64,000 bases of DNA, taken from positions 22,002-86,001 of the forward strand of contig DATKZM010000058.1 in NCBI GenBank assembly GCA_035527975.1, in the 5' to 3' direction. Below, in pieces: positions 26,741 to 35,720 of this stretch. The stretch comes from DATKZM01 sp035527975 (GTDB taxonomy: Bacteria; Pseudomonadota; Alphaproteobacteria; JAPULJ01). The notes beneath the pieces are model-generated. The model searched no databases. It worked only from the letters and a program-made list of their open reading frames with translations, and had not been told where the DNA came from. Every line of letters starts with the position of its first letter. The first letter of the stretch is position 1. The translations under genes were made by a program, and so were the position numbers.

Positions 26741-28525
26741 ATGATCCAGGCCTCGCGCCTTTACGCCGCGCTGTACCGCTTCTTCCTTGGTTCGGTCGAC
26801 CCAAAGCCGTGGCTGGTCGCCGCGCTCGTCATCGGCTCCCTGCCCTACGCCCAGGCGCTGGCCGCAACGCTCGCCGGGCCCTTCACAATCGATGACGATG
26901 CGCGCCAGCTGGTTTTTTGGATGGTGCGCTGGCGCGACCCGGCGCTGTTCCAGGACGATCTGATCGCCCGTTACTTCGCCTCCGTCTCGCCGCCCGGTTT
27001 CCGCGCCGCCTATTGGCTGCCGGCGCAACTCGGCATCGATCCGGTGCTGGCGAGCAAGCTCTTTCCGATCGCGCTCAACGCGGTGATGACCCTCTATGCC
27101 TTTCGCCTCGGCTTGCGGCTGAGCGGCGGGCGTGTCCCGGCGGCGTTCCTCGGCGCGATCGGTTTGTCCTTTCTGATGGCCTGGAGCCACGTCATCATCA
27201 GCGGCACGCCGCGCGCCTTCGGGCTGCCGCTGCTGATGGTTTTTCTCTACCAGATGGCGCGCGGGAGCACGGTTGGCGTGACGCTGGCGGGCGCCCTCGT
27301 CGCCCTCACCTATCCGCCGGCCGCCGCGCTTGGGCTCGGCGCGCTCGGCCTCACGCTCGTTCGCCGGCACGGCAAGCGTTGGCTCGGCGGATTGCGGCTG
27401 GATTTCTCGCGCGCAACCGTTCTGCCGATCGTGTGCGCCGGCAGCGTGAGTGTTGCCATTCTGCTCGTCGCCGCGCTCGACCGCGACTTCGGCCCGATCG
27501 CCTCGATGGAGCAGATCAAGAGCGAGCCTATGTTTCGCAGCGGCGGGCGGATGCCGCTGCTGGGCGAGCAGGGAGCGTTCCGCATGTCCGTATGCGGCGG
27601 GCTCTTCGGCGTGGTGCCGATCGAATGGTGCCAACTCATGGACCGGCGGCCGGCCGCGCCGATCCTGCTGGGGCTGCTGCTGGCCGGGTTGATCTGGGCC
27701 GCCCGCGGCATCGCGGCGCGTGGGCCACCCGGCGAACGGGCGATTGATTGGAGCCCGATCGTGCGTCTTCTACTCGTAGGCGCAATTCTTTACGGCGTGG
27801 CTTTCATGCTGATGCTGACGTTGCACGTACCCTCGCGCTATGCCCTCACCCCGCTTCGCCTGGTCGGGCTCTTTGGCGCGACCATGTTCGGCGTATTGCT
27901 CGCCGAGCGTGCTCTTCGAACGGCGGGACCCACGGCCGGGAAAGCGCTCGACCGGCGCCAATGGGCCCAGCTCGGCCTCGCCGCTCTGACGGTCGTCGCC
28001 TTCGCCGCGCTTTATCCGCTCGAGGTTTCGCGCCGCAACGTCAGGCCGCACCACCCGGCAATCCTCGCCTATCTACGCGGCCAGCCGAAATCGGCATTGA
28101 TCGCCGGAATGCATTCGATGACGAGCAATATTCCGAGCTATTCCAGACGCCGGGTGCTGGTCGCCAGCGAATACGCCATCCCGGTCGATCGGGGCTACAT
28201 CGCCCGCTACCGCGCCCGCGCCCATGCCTTCATCGACGCCCAATACACGGCCGATCCGGGCCGGCTCGTCGCCTTTCTCCAGCGATATCGCATCAGCCAT
28301 CTGATCATCGATCCGGCCGCGCTCACCGCCGCCGGGCTCAAATCGGTCTGGTGGCGGCGCGAGCATCGTACCGCGCACGCGCGGGTCACGGCGGCGCTGG
28401 CCGGCGGCGCCAGGCCCGCGCTCCTGGGGTTCGTCGCGCCGTGCGCGATGCTCAAGGAGCGCGCCCTGTCGGTGATTGCCGCGAGCTGCGTGATCGAGCG
28501 CGGGCCCCGAAAAACAGGCCGATAA
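26741..28525 (+). CDS. Polytopic membrane protein, possibly GT-C-type
   Basis: A 594-aa protein with about ten hydrophobic segments. An early loop carries FTIDDDARQLVFWMVRW and DLIARYFASVSPPGF, reminiscent of the acidic first periplasmic loop of GT-C glycosyltransferases and related membrane enzymes. The C-terminal 180 residues are soluble (RVLVASEYAIPVDRGYI, YRISHLIIDPAALTA), in keeping with a periplasmic domain sensing or binding. No family can be named firmly. It follows kynU by 39 nt but functional linkage is doubtful. It is convergent with the M20 hydrolase gene. Confidence 0.65.
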   Translation: MIQASRLYAALYRFFLGSVDPKPWLVAALVIGSLPYAQALAATLAGPFTIDDDARQLVFWMVRWRDPALFQDDLIARYFASVSPPGFRAAYWLPAQLGIDPVLASKLFPIALNAVMTLYAFRLGLRLSGGRVPAAFLGAIGLSFLMAWSHVIISGTPRAFGLPLLMVFLYQMARGSTVGVTLAGALVALTYPPAAALGLGALGLTLVRRHGKRWLGGLRLDFSRATVLPIVCAGSVSVAILLVAALDRDFGPIASMEQIKSEPMFRSGGRMPLLGEQGAFRMSVCGGLFGVVPIEWCQLMDRRPAAPILLGLLLAGLIWAARGIAARGPPGERAIDWSPIVRLLLVGAILYGVAFMLMLTLHVPSRYALTPLRLVGLFGATMFGVLLAERALRTAGPTAGKALDRRQWAQLGLAALTVVAFAALYPLEVSRRNVRPHHPAILAYLRGQPKSALIAGMHSMTSNIPSYSRRRVLVASEYAIPVDRGYIARYRARAHAFIDAQYTADPGRLVAFLQRYRISHLIIDPAALTAAGLKSVWWRREHRTAHARVTAALAGGARPALLGFVAPCAMLKERALSVIAASCVIERGPRKTGR

Positions 28526-28528
28526 GCG

Positions 28529-29698
28529 TCAGCCGACCACGAGTTCCTGCTCGACCAGCGAGACCCAATAAGAGGCACCGATCGGCGCCACGTCGTCGTT
28601 GAAGTCGTAATTTGGATTGTGCAGCATGCAGCCGCCCGCCGCCCCGCCATTGCCCAGCCAGACGTAGGAGCCGGGCTTTGCCTGGAGCATGAAGGCGAAG
28701 TCCTCGGCCCCCATTTCCGGCGGCGGATCGACCACGACGTGTTCGGCGCCGACCACCTTGGCAGCGGCCAGGCGCGCGCGCTCGGTTTCGTCCACGGAGT
28801 TGACCAGCACCGGATAGCCGCGGTGATATCCGACATCCGCTTTGACGCCATGCGCCTCGGCGACGCCCTTGACGATCCGGCGGATACGCTCCTCGACCAG
28901 GTCCCTTGCCTCGGGCGAAAGCGTCCGGCAGGTGCCGCTGAGCTTGGCCTCCTCGGGGATCACGTTGCCCGCCGTTCCGGCATGGAACTGCGTCACGCTG
29001 ACGACCACGGCCTCGACCGGATCGGCCGAACGGCTGACGATCGTCTGGAGCGCCGTGACCATCTCGGCGCCCACCACCACCGGATCGTTGGCGCGGTGCG
29101 GCATGGCGCCGTGGCCGCCCGTCCCGATCACGGTGATGCGGAAGAAATCGGCCGATGCCAGCATCGGCCCGGCACGCACGCCGATCGTGCCTGCCTCCAT
29201 GCCCGGCCAGTTATGCATGCCGTAGACGCCGTCGCAGGGGAATTTGCTGAACAGCCCGTCGCGCACCATCACGCGGCCGCCGCCGCCGCCCTCTTCGGCC
29301 GGCTGGAAGATGAAATGGACGGTGCCGTCGAAGTCGCCCCGGTCGGCGATGTACTTGGCGGCGCCCAGCAACATGGCTGTATGTCCGTCATGGCCGCAGG
29401 CGTGCATCCTGCCGTCATGCTTGGATTTGTGGGCGAAGCTGTTCTTTTCCTGCAGCGGCAGCGCATCCATGTCGGCGCGCAGGGCGATCGCGCGCTTGGA
29501 TGTCCCCCGCGAGAGCGTGCCGATCACCCCGGTCGTCGCCATGCCGCGATTGATCGGGATGCCAAAGCTGGTGAGCTTCTCGGCGACGACGTCGGCGGTC
29601 CGCTCCTCCTTGAAGCCGAGTTCGGGATGGGCATGAAGATCGCGCCGCCAGGCGGTCATCTCCTTCTTCAGCTTCTTGACCCCGTCGATCAGCGGCAT
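28529..29698 (-). CDS. M20-family amidohydrolase (hippurate hydrolase/aminoacylase type)
   Basis: A 389-aa zinc or manganese amidohydrolase. Metal-binding motifs HACGHDGHTAMLLGAAK, FIFQPAEEGGGG and PEMGAEDFAFML are intact, as is the N-terminal RRDLHAHPELGFKEERT. The lid domain shows GGHGAMPHRANDPVVVG. Members cleave N-acyl amino acids such as hippurate or indoleacetyl-amino acids to acid plus amino acid. It is last in a row with a thioesterase and a TRAP transporter on the same strand, so the transporter may import its substrate (inference). Benzoate release from hippurate would match BenE and the aryl-CoA genes. Confidence 0.9.
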   Translation of the reverse strand: MPLIDGVKKLKKEMTAWRRDLHAHPELGFKEERTADVVAEKLTSFGIPINRGMATTGVIGTLSRGTSKRAIALRADMDALPLQEKNSFAHKSKHDGRMHACGHDGHTAMLLGAAKYIADRGDFDGTVHFIFQPAEEGGGGGRVMVRDGLFSKFPCDGVYGMHNWPGMEAGTIGVRAGPMLASADFFRITVIGTGGHGAMPHRANDPVVVGAEMVTALQTIVSRSADPVEAVVVSVTQFHAGTAGNVIPEEAKLSGTCRTLSPEARDLVEERIRRIVKGVAEAHGVKADVGYHRGYPVLVNSVDETERARLAAAKVVGAEHVVVDPPPEMGAEDFAFMLQAKPGSYVWLGNGGAAGGCMLHNPNYDFNDDVAPIGASYWVSLVEQELVVG

Positions 29699-29794
29699 GC
29701 GGTTGCTCCGTTCCTTGGTCCTGGATATGTACGCTACCGAGCTAGGCCCGTCGCCGCCAAAGGCAAGCGCGCGAGACGGCGCGTTTTACAGTGG

Positions 29795-30199
29795 TCACCG
29801 CGTCACCCGAAAAACCGCCGTGCCCTGGGCGATTGGTGCGTCTTCGGCCAGCACGTCGCAAGCACAGAAACCCAGCTTCCCACCGACCCGCTTGGCTTGC
29901 GCACGCACTTCCAGCCAGTCGCCGATCGCTGCCGCGCCGAAGAGATCGGTGGTCAAGCTGGCGGTCACGCCGCTTTTCGGCGGTTCATCTACGAGCGCCA
30001 GCGAATATCCCATCGCCATGTCGGCCAGTGTCGCGATCAACCCGCCATGCACCAGCCCGCGCGCATTGGTATGGCGCTCGGCGACCCGCAATCCCAGGCT
30101 CAGCGTCCGGCCTTCGGTCTTCCGGTATATCGGACCGACCGGCTCCATGAAGGGGCTCTTGCGGTCGAGCCGCTCATAGCCGTCCGGAATGTCGTCCAT
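29795..30199 (-). CDS. Hotdog-fold thioesterase, PaaI family
   Basis: A 134-aa acyl-CoA thioesterase-like protein. NARGLVHGGLIATLADMAMGY is the conserved hotdog helix region, with GVTASLTTDLFGAAAIGDWLEVRAQ forming the strand pair. It probably hydrolyses dead-end aryl- or acyl-CoA esters, sparing CoA. It lies between the TRAP operon and the M20 gene on the same strand. Confidence 0.87.
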   Translation of the reverse strand: MDDIPDGYERLDRKSPFMEPVGPIYRKTEGRTLSLGLRVAERHTNARGLVHGGLIATLADMAMGYSLALVDEPPKSGVTASLTTDLFGAAAIGDWLEVRAQAKRVGGKLGFCACDVLAEDAPIAQGTAVFRVTR

Positions 30200-30219
30200 C
30201 GCACCGCCTTGTCGGTCCT

Positions 30220-30270
30220 AGAGCACGATCGCGTCACAGTGATCTGGTGTGACGCGTGAATCGTGCTCTG
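30220..30270. repeat. AGAGCACGA-type palindromic repeat, copy 2
   Basis: AGAGCACGAT at 30220 pairs with ATCGTGCTCT at 30260-30269, and CGTCACA with TGTGACG inside, giving an almost perfect 50-bp hairpin in the gap between the thioesterase and the TRAP permease genes. It is the intact relative of 25280-25321 and could work as a terminator. Confidence 0.7.
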
Positions 30271-30279
30271 AATCTTGAT

Positions 30280-31590
30280 CTAGCCGCCTTTGTAGAGCTG
30301 TCGTGGTAGCCACGTGGCCAGATCGGGGAACAGCATCAACAGCGCCACCAGGCCCGCGGCCGCCGCCAGGAAGGGCACGATCCCCCAGTAGACGTCGGCG
30401 AGTTTCACATCGGGCAATTGCGCGCGGATGACGAAGATGTTGAGCCCCACCGGCGGTGTAATCATGCCCACCTCGACCACCACCAGAACCAGTATGCCGA
30501 ACCAGATCGGATCGAAGCCAAGCCCTTGGGCCAGCGGCAGGAACACTGGGATGGTGATGAGGATCATGCTGATCGCATCGAGGAAGCAGCCCAGCACGAT
30601 GTAGAAGGCGATCATCATCATGATCACCATCCAGGGCGCCATTTGCAGTCCTTGAACCCATTCGGCAAGCGAGTTGGGCAGCCGTGTCAGCGCCATGAAA
30701 TAGGCAAAAAGAAAAGCGCCGATGACGATGAAGAACAGCATGCCGGTGGTCCAGATCGTCTCCAGCAACGATTCCGCCAAGACCCGCCAGGTCATCTCGC
30801 GTGTCGCAAAGGCGATGATGATGGCGACGAGCGCGGCTACGGCTGCAGCCTCGGTGGGGCTCATGAAGCCGGAATAGATGCCGCCGATCGCAATGCCGAA
30901 GAGGATTGCCACCTTCCATAAGCCGCTCATCGCAGCAATCCGCTCCTTGAAGGACATCGACGGTGTGATCGGCATGCGATCGGGCTGGACCAACGCGATC
31001 GCGATTATGACGACGATATGCAGGGCGGCGGCGATGAGGCCGGGGATCATCGCCGCGGCGAAAAGCTGTGGCACGCCCTGTTCGGCGATGATGGCGTAGA
31101 CAATCAAGATGACCGAGGGCGGGATCAGCACGCCGAGCGTGCCGCCCGAGGCTACGACACCGGTCGCAATGCGCTCGTCATAGCCATATTTCCGCATCTC
31201 GGGCACGGCGACGCGGGCCATGGTGGCGGCGGTGGCGAGCGAGGAGCCGCAAATCGAGCCGAACCCCGCGCAAGCCCCCACAGTGCCCATGGCGAGCGCG
31301 CCCCGAAGCCCGCTGAAGACGGCATTGGCGGCGCGAAAGAGCTCGTTCGACATGCCCGCCCGCGAGGCCACGACTCCCATCAGCACGAACAGCGGCACGA
31401 CGGTGAGCGAATATTTGTCGGTGAGATCGTAGGGGGTCGAACCGGCCGCGATCAATGCATTGCGCCAGCCATCGATGGCGGCGTAGCCGAGCAGCCCCGC
31501 GATGCCAAGCGCGATCGCGACAGGCACGCGCAGCAGGATCATCCCGAACAGCCCGCCCAGGGCGGCGATGCCGATTAGTTGATCGCTCAC
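30280..31590 (-). CDS. dctM: TRAP transporter large permease (DctM)
   Basis: A 436-aa inner-membrane subunit with about 12 hydrophobic segments. LGGLFGMILLRVPVAIALGIAG, VPLFVLMGVVASRAGMS, GSICGSSLATAATMARVAVPEM, VASGGTLGVLIPPSVILIVYAIIAE and ITPPVGLNIFVIRA are hallmark DctM sequences. The start is GTG at 31590. It forms a tripartite secondary transporter with the small permease and binding protein upstream, using a sodium or proton gradient to import organic acids. Confidence 0.94.
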   Translation of the reverse strand: MSDQLIGIAALGGLFGMILLRVPVAIALGIAGLLGYAAIDGWRNALIAAGSTPYDLTDKYSLTVVPLFVLMGVVASRAGMSNELFRAANAVFSGLRGALAMGTVGACAGFGSICGSSLATAATMARVAVPEMRKYGYDERIATGVVASGGTLGVLIPPSVILIVYAIIAEQGVPQLFAAAMIPGLIAAALHIVVIIAIALVQPDRMPITPSMSFKERIAAMSGLWKVAILFGIAIGGIYSGFMSPTEAAAVAALVAIIIAFATREMTWRVLAESLLETIWTTGMLFFIVIGAFLFAYFMALTRLPNSLAEWVQGLQMAPWMVIMMMIAFYIVLGCFLDAISMILITIPVFLPLAQGLGFDPIWFGILVLVVVEVGMITPPVGLNIFVIRAQLPDVKLADVYWGIVPFLAAAAGLVALLMLFPDLATWLPRQLYKGG

Positions 31591-31627
31591 GAAGCGATCC
31601 GCCGCGCAACAGGCATGCGGCGCGGGC

Positions 31628-32155
31628 TCATTCGATCCTGTCGCCGCCGCCGTCGTTGCCGCCCAGATTTTGGCTCGGCACGCCCAGTCTCACGAAGTGC
31701 ACTATCACCCACACCGTGGCAGCAATCGAAAAGACAAACCCGAAGATGATCGGGATCCAGTGGACGAACCGGTTGATCCCCAGCGTCATCGTGACCTCGT
31801 GCTGGTCGAGCTTCTCGAACGCCGGCTGGACCATGTAGGTCATCATCAGCACGAGGAAACCAAGGGTCAGGAAAAGCCCCAGCAATCGCATCCTGCGCAC
31901 GGCACGCGGCGAGACCATCTGGTCGATAACGTCGACGACGACATGCTCGTCGCGCAGAAAGACGCCGGGCATGGCCAGGAAGATGCAGACGACCAGCGCC
32001 AGCTCCATGACGTCGACGACACCCAGAATGGGTGTATCGAAGATCTGCCGCATCACCACCGCGTAGGTGGTGAAGAGCATCATGAAGGCGAGGACGAGAG
32101 CGGCCGCGTAGCCGAATGGCAACGCGGCCGCCCGCAGATATCTATCGCGGTCCAA
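31628..32155 (-). CDS. dctQ: TRAP transporter small permease (DctQ)
   Basis: A 175-aa protein with four hydrophobic segments. MRQIFDTPILGVVDVMELALV and FLRDEHVVVDVI are typical of DctQ. The start appears to be TTG at 32155, 5 nt after the binding-protein stop codon, giving MDRDRYLRAAALPFG. It bridges the binding protein and the large permease. The C-terminal tail (NLGGNDGGGDRIE) is polar. Confidence 0.88.
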   Translation of the reverse strand: MDRDRYLRAAALPFGYAAALVLAFMMLFTTYAVVMRQIFDTPILGVVDVMELALVVCIFLAMPGVFLRDEHVVVDVIDQMVSPRAVRRMRLLGLFLTLGFLVLMMTYMVQPAFEKLDQHEVTMTLGINRFVHWIPIIFGFVFSIAATVWVIVHFVRLGVPSQNLGGNDGGGDRIE

Positions 32156-32159
32156 CGGA

Positions 32160-33206
32160 CTACTTCACCCAGAAATTACGCGACGTCTTTGAATGCTTCT
32201 CCGACAGTTCCTGCATCAACTTGTAGACCGCCCGCGCCGGCATACCGCGCTTCTCAAGCTCGGCAAGCTTGGCTTCGGCCACCTTGGCGCCGACCGCGCG
32301 GAACCTCGTATGCTCGGCCGAGGTCAGCTTGATCGGTGTCATACCGGCCTTGAGCATCATGCGCTTGCCGATATCGTCGAGCTTGTCCCACTCCTTGCCG
32401 ACCTCGCCCTCGCGACCTGCAAGCGAATCGTTGATCAGCTTTTTCATGTTGGCCGGCAGGCGATCCCAACTGCGGCGGTTCATGCACAGGCAGAAGCTGG
32501 TGACATAGGAGTACATTTCGGCCGTGTACTTGGTCACCGGGCCAAGCCGGAAGGCAAGTCCGCCGCCGCCATAGTCGATCACGGCGCCGTCGATAGTCCC
32601 CTTCTGCATCGATTCGGCGATGCGCGTCGGAGGCAGACCGACCGGCGTGCCGCCGAGCGCCGTGATGAAATCGCGGATCGTGGCCGAGGCAAAACGCAGG
32701 CGCAGCCCCTTGATGTCTTCGATCTTGCGGATCGGCTTCTTGGCGGTATGGATGTTGCCGGGCTGGTGCGTCAGCAGCATCAGCACCTTCACGCCCTTAT
32801 GCTCGGGATCGAGGTACTTCTGGCGCAACACCGGATCGTTCATGACCTTGGTGCCGATCTCCGCACTGCCCACCAGATACGGCAGGTTCGAGATTTCGGT
32901 CAGCGGGAAACGGCCGGGGGTGAAGCCATGGGCGCTCCACACGATGTCGGCTTGGCCGCGCCGGGCGATGTCGTAATATTTGGGCGGCGGGCCGAGCTGC
33001 GAGCCCGGGAATATCTTGAACTTGAGCTGGCCGTTCGACTTCTTCGTCAGCTCCTGCGACCAGCGCACGATCCACTGCGAGTAGGAGTGTTTCGGCGTGA
33101 CGAAATGGGCAATCTTGAGATCAAAATTCTCCGCTGCGGCCGGCAGCGCGGTGAGCATCACCGCCGCGGCACCCGCCAACAGGCCGGTTAGCCTTACCTG
33201 GGTCAT
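32160..33206 (-). CDS. dctP: TRAP transporter periplasmic binding protein (DctP)
   Basis: A 348-aa secreted protein. ATG 33206 starts MTQVRLTGLLAGAAAVMLTA, a signal peptide cleaved near AAAE. The core has LKIAHFVTPKHSYSQWIVRW, GQLKFKIFPGSQLG, a family-typical GTPVGLPPTRIAESMQKGTIDGAV and a conserved arginine region LRLRFASATIRDF expected to bind the carboxylate. The longer frame upstream is rejected as noncoding. AGGGAGGACC precedes the ATG. Ligand cannot be named; aromatic or keto acids are possible in this setting. Confidence 0.92.
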   Translation of the reverse strand: MTQVRLTGLLAGAAAVMLTALPAAAENFDLKIAHFVTPKHSYSQWIVRWSQELTKKSNGQLKFKIFPGSQLGPPPKYYDIARRGQADIVWSAHGFTPGRFPLTEISNLPYLVGSAEIGTKVMNDPVLRQKYLDPEHKGVKVLMLLTHQPGNIHTAKKPIRKIEDIKGLRLRFASATIRDFITALGGTPVGLPPTRIAESMQKGTIDGAVIDYGGGGLAFRLGPVTKYTAEMYSYVTSFCLCMNRRSWDRLPANMKKLINDSLAGREGEVGKEWDKLDDIGKRMMLKAGMTPIKLTSAEHTRFRAVGAKVAEAKLAELEKRGMPARAVYKLMQELSEKHSKTSRNFWVK

Positions 33207-33470
33207 AAATTGGTCCTCCCTTTGGCTCCCTGGTATCCAACTGTCTGATTGGGACGGGCCATGCCCTGTGCCCAAACGATTGCATTCGTAGCGGAATACT
33301 GCCTTTAAGCACGGGGAAAAGCCACCCCGGTCGCCATGTCGGCCGTTCGGAATATTGGCGATACGCGCACCGCCGCCCTGTTGGTTGTAAAGGCCGTGTT
33401 TCAAATCCGCCCTCGTGTCGCCTAGTCTGACCGGGAGCGCCGAACGTGAACTGACCGGGATTCAAAACCG

Positions 33471-34313
33471 ATGACAGCCAAAACGACCGAGAACACCGTT
33501 GCCCGCCACTACACCCACGGGGGTCTGGAAGCCGCAATCCGCGCGGCGCTGGCCGCCGCGGGCAAAGACCCGGTGGCCCTCGCTCCCGGCGATCTGGCAC
33601 CGGTCGACGAATTCCATATCGGCGGCCACGAGGCGACCGAGCATTTGGCCCAAACCCTCAAGATCACGCCCGGCATGCATCTGCTCGATATCGGCTGCGG
33701 CATCGGCGGCGCGGCCCGGTATTTCGCCGCTGCATCCGGTGCGCGCGTCACCGGTATCGATCTAACCGACGAATACGTGGCCGTCGCCACCGCGCTGGCG
33801 GACTGGGTCGGCCTTTCCGGGCAGGTCTCTTTCCGCCAGGCCAGCGCGCTCGATCTGCCGTTCGATGCGGGCACGTTCGACGGCGCGGCCATGCTGCATG
33901 TCGGCATGAACATCGCCGATAAGGCGCGGCTGTTCACCGAGGCCGCCCGGACCTTGAAGCCCGGTGGCCGTATGGGCGTATACGACGTGATGCGCATCGG
34001 CGAGGGCGCGCTCGCATATCCCGTGCCCTAGGCCGCCGATGACACCACCAGCTTTCTTGCTTCGGCCGCCGATTATCGGGCGGCGCTGGACGTCGCGGGA
34101 TTTGAAGTGGTCGCCGAGGAGACCCGCCGCGACTTTGCCGTTGCTTTCTTCGACAAACTTCGCGCGCGTCTGAGCCAGCCTGGCGGACCGCCGCCGCTTG
34201 GTCTGCATATTCTTATGGGGGCCGAGGCTCCGGCCAAAATCACCAATATGGTGCGCAACATCGCAGCCGGGCTAATGGCGCCGGTAGAGATCGTCGCCCG
34301 AAAAACCGGCTAG
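33471..34313 (+). pseudogene. SAM-dependent methyltransferase interrupted by an in-frame TAG
   Basis: One continuous reading frame encodes a methyltransferase of about 280 aa, but TAG at 34029-34031 stops it after residue 186. Before it: MHLLDIGCGIGGAARYFAAASG, GIDLTDEYVAVA, FDGAAMLHVGMNI and GRMGVYDVMRIGEGALAYPVP. After it in the same frame: AADDTTSFLASAADYRAALDVAGFEVV and further C-terminal sequence. Homologues usually read PVPWA at this place, so TGG to TAG is the likely mutation. The true end of the frame (TAG 34311-34313) lies inside the 77-bp repeat. Either a recent pseudogene or a sequencing error; the shortened protein would lack the lid domain. Confidence 0.8.
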
Positions 34314-34386
34314 TGTGATGGTTCCGAAGTTCGTCGCATCAATGTGACGAAGTTTGGGAGCTGAATCACACTAGAATCAAATATTT
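34310..34386. repeat. 77-bp palindromic repeat, copy 2 of 2
   Basis: CTAGTGTGATGGTTCCGAAG opens it and TCACACTAGAATCAAATATTT closes it; inner TTCGTCGCAT/ATGTGACGAA is unchanged. It matches 16287-16363 in length and most positions, with the right arm more decayed. It overlaps the last codon of the methyltransferase pseudogene. Confidence 0.8.
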
Positions 34387-34441
34387 AGCATCCTTAAACA
34401 CACTTGCGCCGCGACGAGCGTCGCGCCGCGCGGCGCATGGC

Positions 34442-35707
34442 TCAGGCTGCGGAAGTCCCGGCGGCGTTGCCACTGCGATTGGAAAGCTCGGAGTAGAGGC
34501 GCGCCAGGACGGTTTTGTACTCGTCAGGATTGATCGCGTCGTCGTTCTTGTAGACTTCCATCACGGCTTCAGCGATGTCGTCAGTTGTCATGGCGGCCGC
34601 CGGATCGAGCTTGGCGGTGCCGATCAGCCCTCTGACGCCGTCATGAAAAGCGCGCCGAAAGGGCTCGGGCACCCCGGTGCGCTTGAACAGGGCGATCAAC
34701 GCCGCCTCATCGCCGGACGTCAACAATGCGATCGTGTTGTCCATCGGCAATCCGGCGAGGCGCGCCATACCGGCCTCGAAGGCGCTGCGTCGGTTGTCGC
34801 AGAGGGCCCGAAGCAAAAAGGCCGGCGTGAGCCGTCCGGCGGCCGCGAATTGGTCGGCAAGCGTGGACGCGTCTATGCCCTCAAGCTTCCGGTGCCTCGG
34901 CTTGACGAGGTTGAGCCTGCGCGCGAACAGGGGATGCGCCCGCTCGGTCGACTGGTTCGCTTGCTCGCCGGTTTGGGCCGCCGGCTCGGCGATCAGCGTG
35001 ACGATCCGATCCGCGACCGAACTCGGCACCCGGCCGCGTCCGGTCAGCGCGTCGACCACCCCAGTGTCCCGGTTGAACGCATCCATGATCCGGTGGAGCG
35101 CGGGCTCGGAGAGCTTGGCGCCATCGTTTTCCAGAAGCTTGACCGCCACGGTCCGCTCGCCCCGGCCGATCAAAACGTCAGAAACCTGATGCGGCACAAA
35201 CGGCCGGCCCGCAATGGCGATCTGTTGGCGGGGGCCTTTTTCAGCGGCGATGCGGCACAGATCCTCCTCGGTCAAGACCTCGGACTGTTCAAGCATTGGC
35301 ACGGCCACCGGCTCCACATCCTCGGCCATGGCGCAGGCAAAACGGTGAGGCAGAAATCCGCAAGACGCCAAATGCTTGGAAAGCGTCGCGCGCACCACCT
35401 CGGCGCCGCGTTGGAGCCATTCGCCAAAGATCGCTTCGGCATGCTCGCGCTCGACGCCATCGGCTGAAGACTTCGAATACGCCGTAGCAACCTTGCGGGC
35501 GACCTTGACCGCACCGGCGCCCATTCGGTCGCCACGCAGATTGTTGACGTCCGAGGTGTCCAACGAAGCGTCCGAAGACAAATCCGCAGACGCATCCGGG
35601 CGCGGCGTCCCGGACGGGGTTTTCTCCCCGCCCGAGCGCGCCGAGGCGGCCGGATCACTCTCCGGCCCGGCAGTCACCGCGTCTGGCTGTGTCACCCGTT
35701 CGTTCAT
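34442..35707 (-). CDS. DUF2336-domain protein
   Basis: A 421-aa soluble protein. The first 60 residues are disordered and Ser/Asp/Pro-rich. The rest is a helical repeat-like DUF2336 region: EPVAVPMLEQSEVLTEEDL, EKGPRQQIAIAGRPFVPHQVSDVLI, GERTVAVKLLENDGAKLSEPAL, matching its HEAT-like periodicity. The family is largely alphaproteobacterial and uncharacterised, sometimes near motility or envelope genes. Here it lies 13 nt downstream of a broken Flp-type pilin gene, suggesting a former shared operon. Confidence 0.82.
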   Translation of the reverse strand: MNERVTQPDAVTAGPESDPAASARSGGEKTPSGTPRPDASADLSSDASLDTSDVNNLRGDRMGAGAVKVARKVATAYSKSSADGVEREHAEAIFGEWLQRGAEVVRATLSKHLASCGFLPHRFACAMAEDVEPVAVPMLEQSEVLTEEDLCRIAAEKGPRQQIAIAGRPFVPHQVSDVLIGRGERTVAVKLLENDGAKLSEPALHRIMDAFNRDTGVVDALTGRGRVPSSVADRIVTLIAEPAAQTGEQANQSTERAHPLFARRLNLVKPRHRKLEGIDASTLADQFAAAGRLTPAFLLRALCDNRRSAFEAGMARLAGLPMDNTIALLTSGDEAALIALFKRTGVPEPFRRAFHDGVRGLIGTAKLDPAAAMTTDDIAEAVMEVYKNDDAINPDEYKTVLARLYSELSNRSGNAAGTSAA

Positions 35708-35720
35708 CCCTTGGACTCAA

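Noticed and set aside
25328..27634. 768-codon reverse-strand frame over kynU and the membrane protein
   Set aside because: Low-complexity His/Glu/Arg/Gly-rich antisense reading; no recognisable motif, and the forward genes are well supported.
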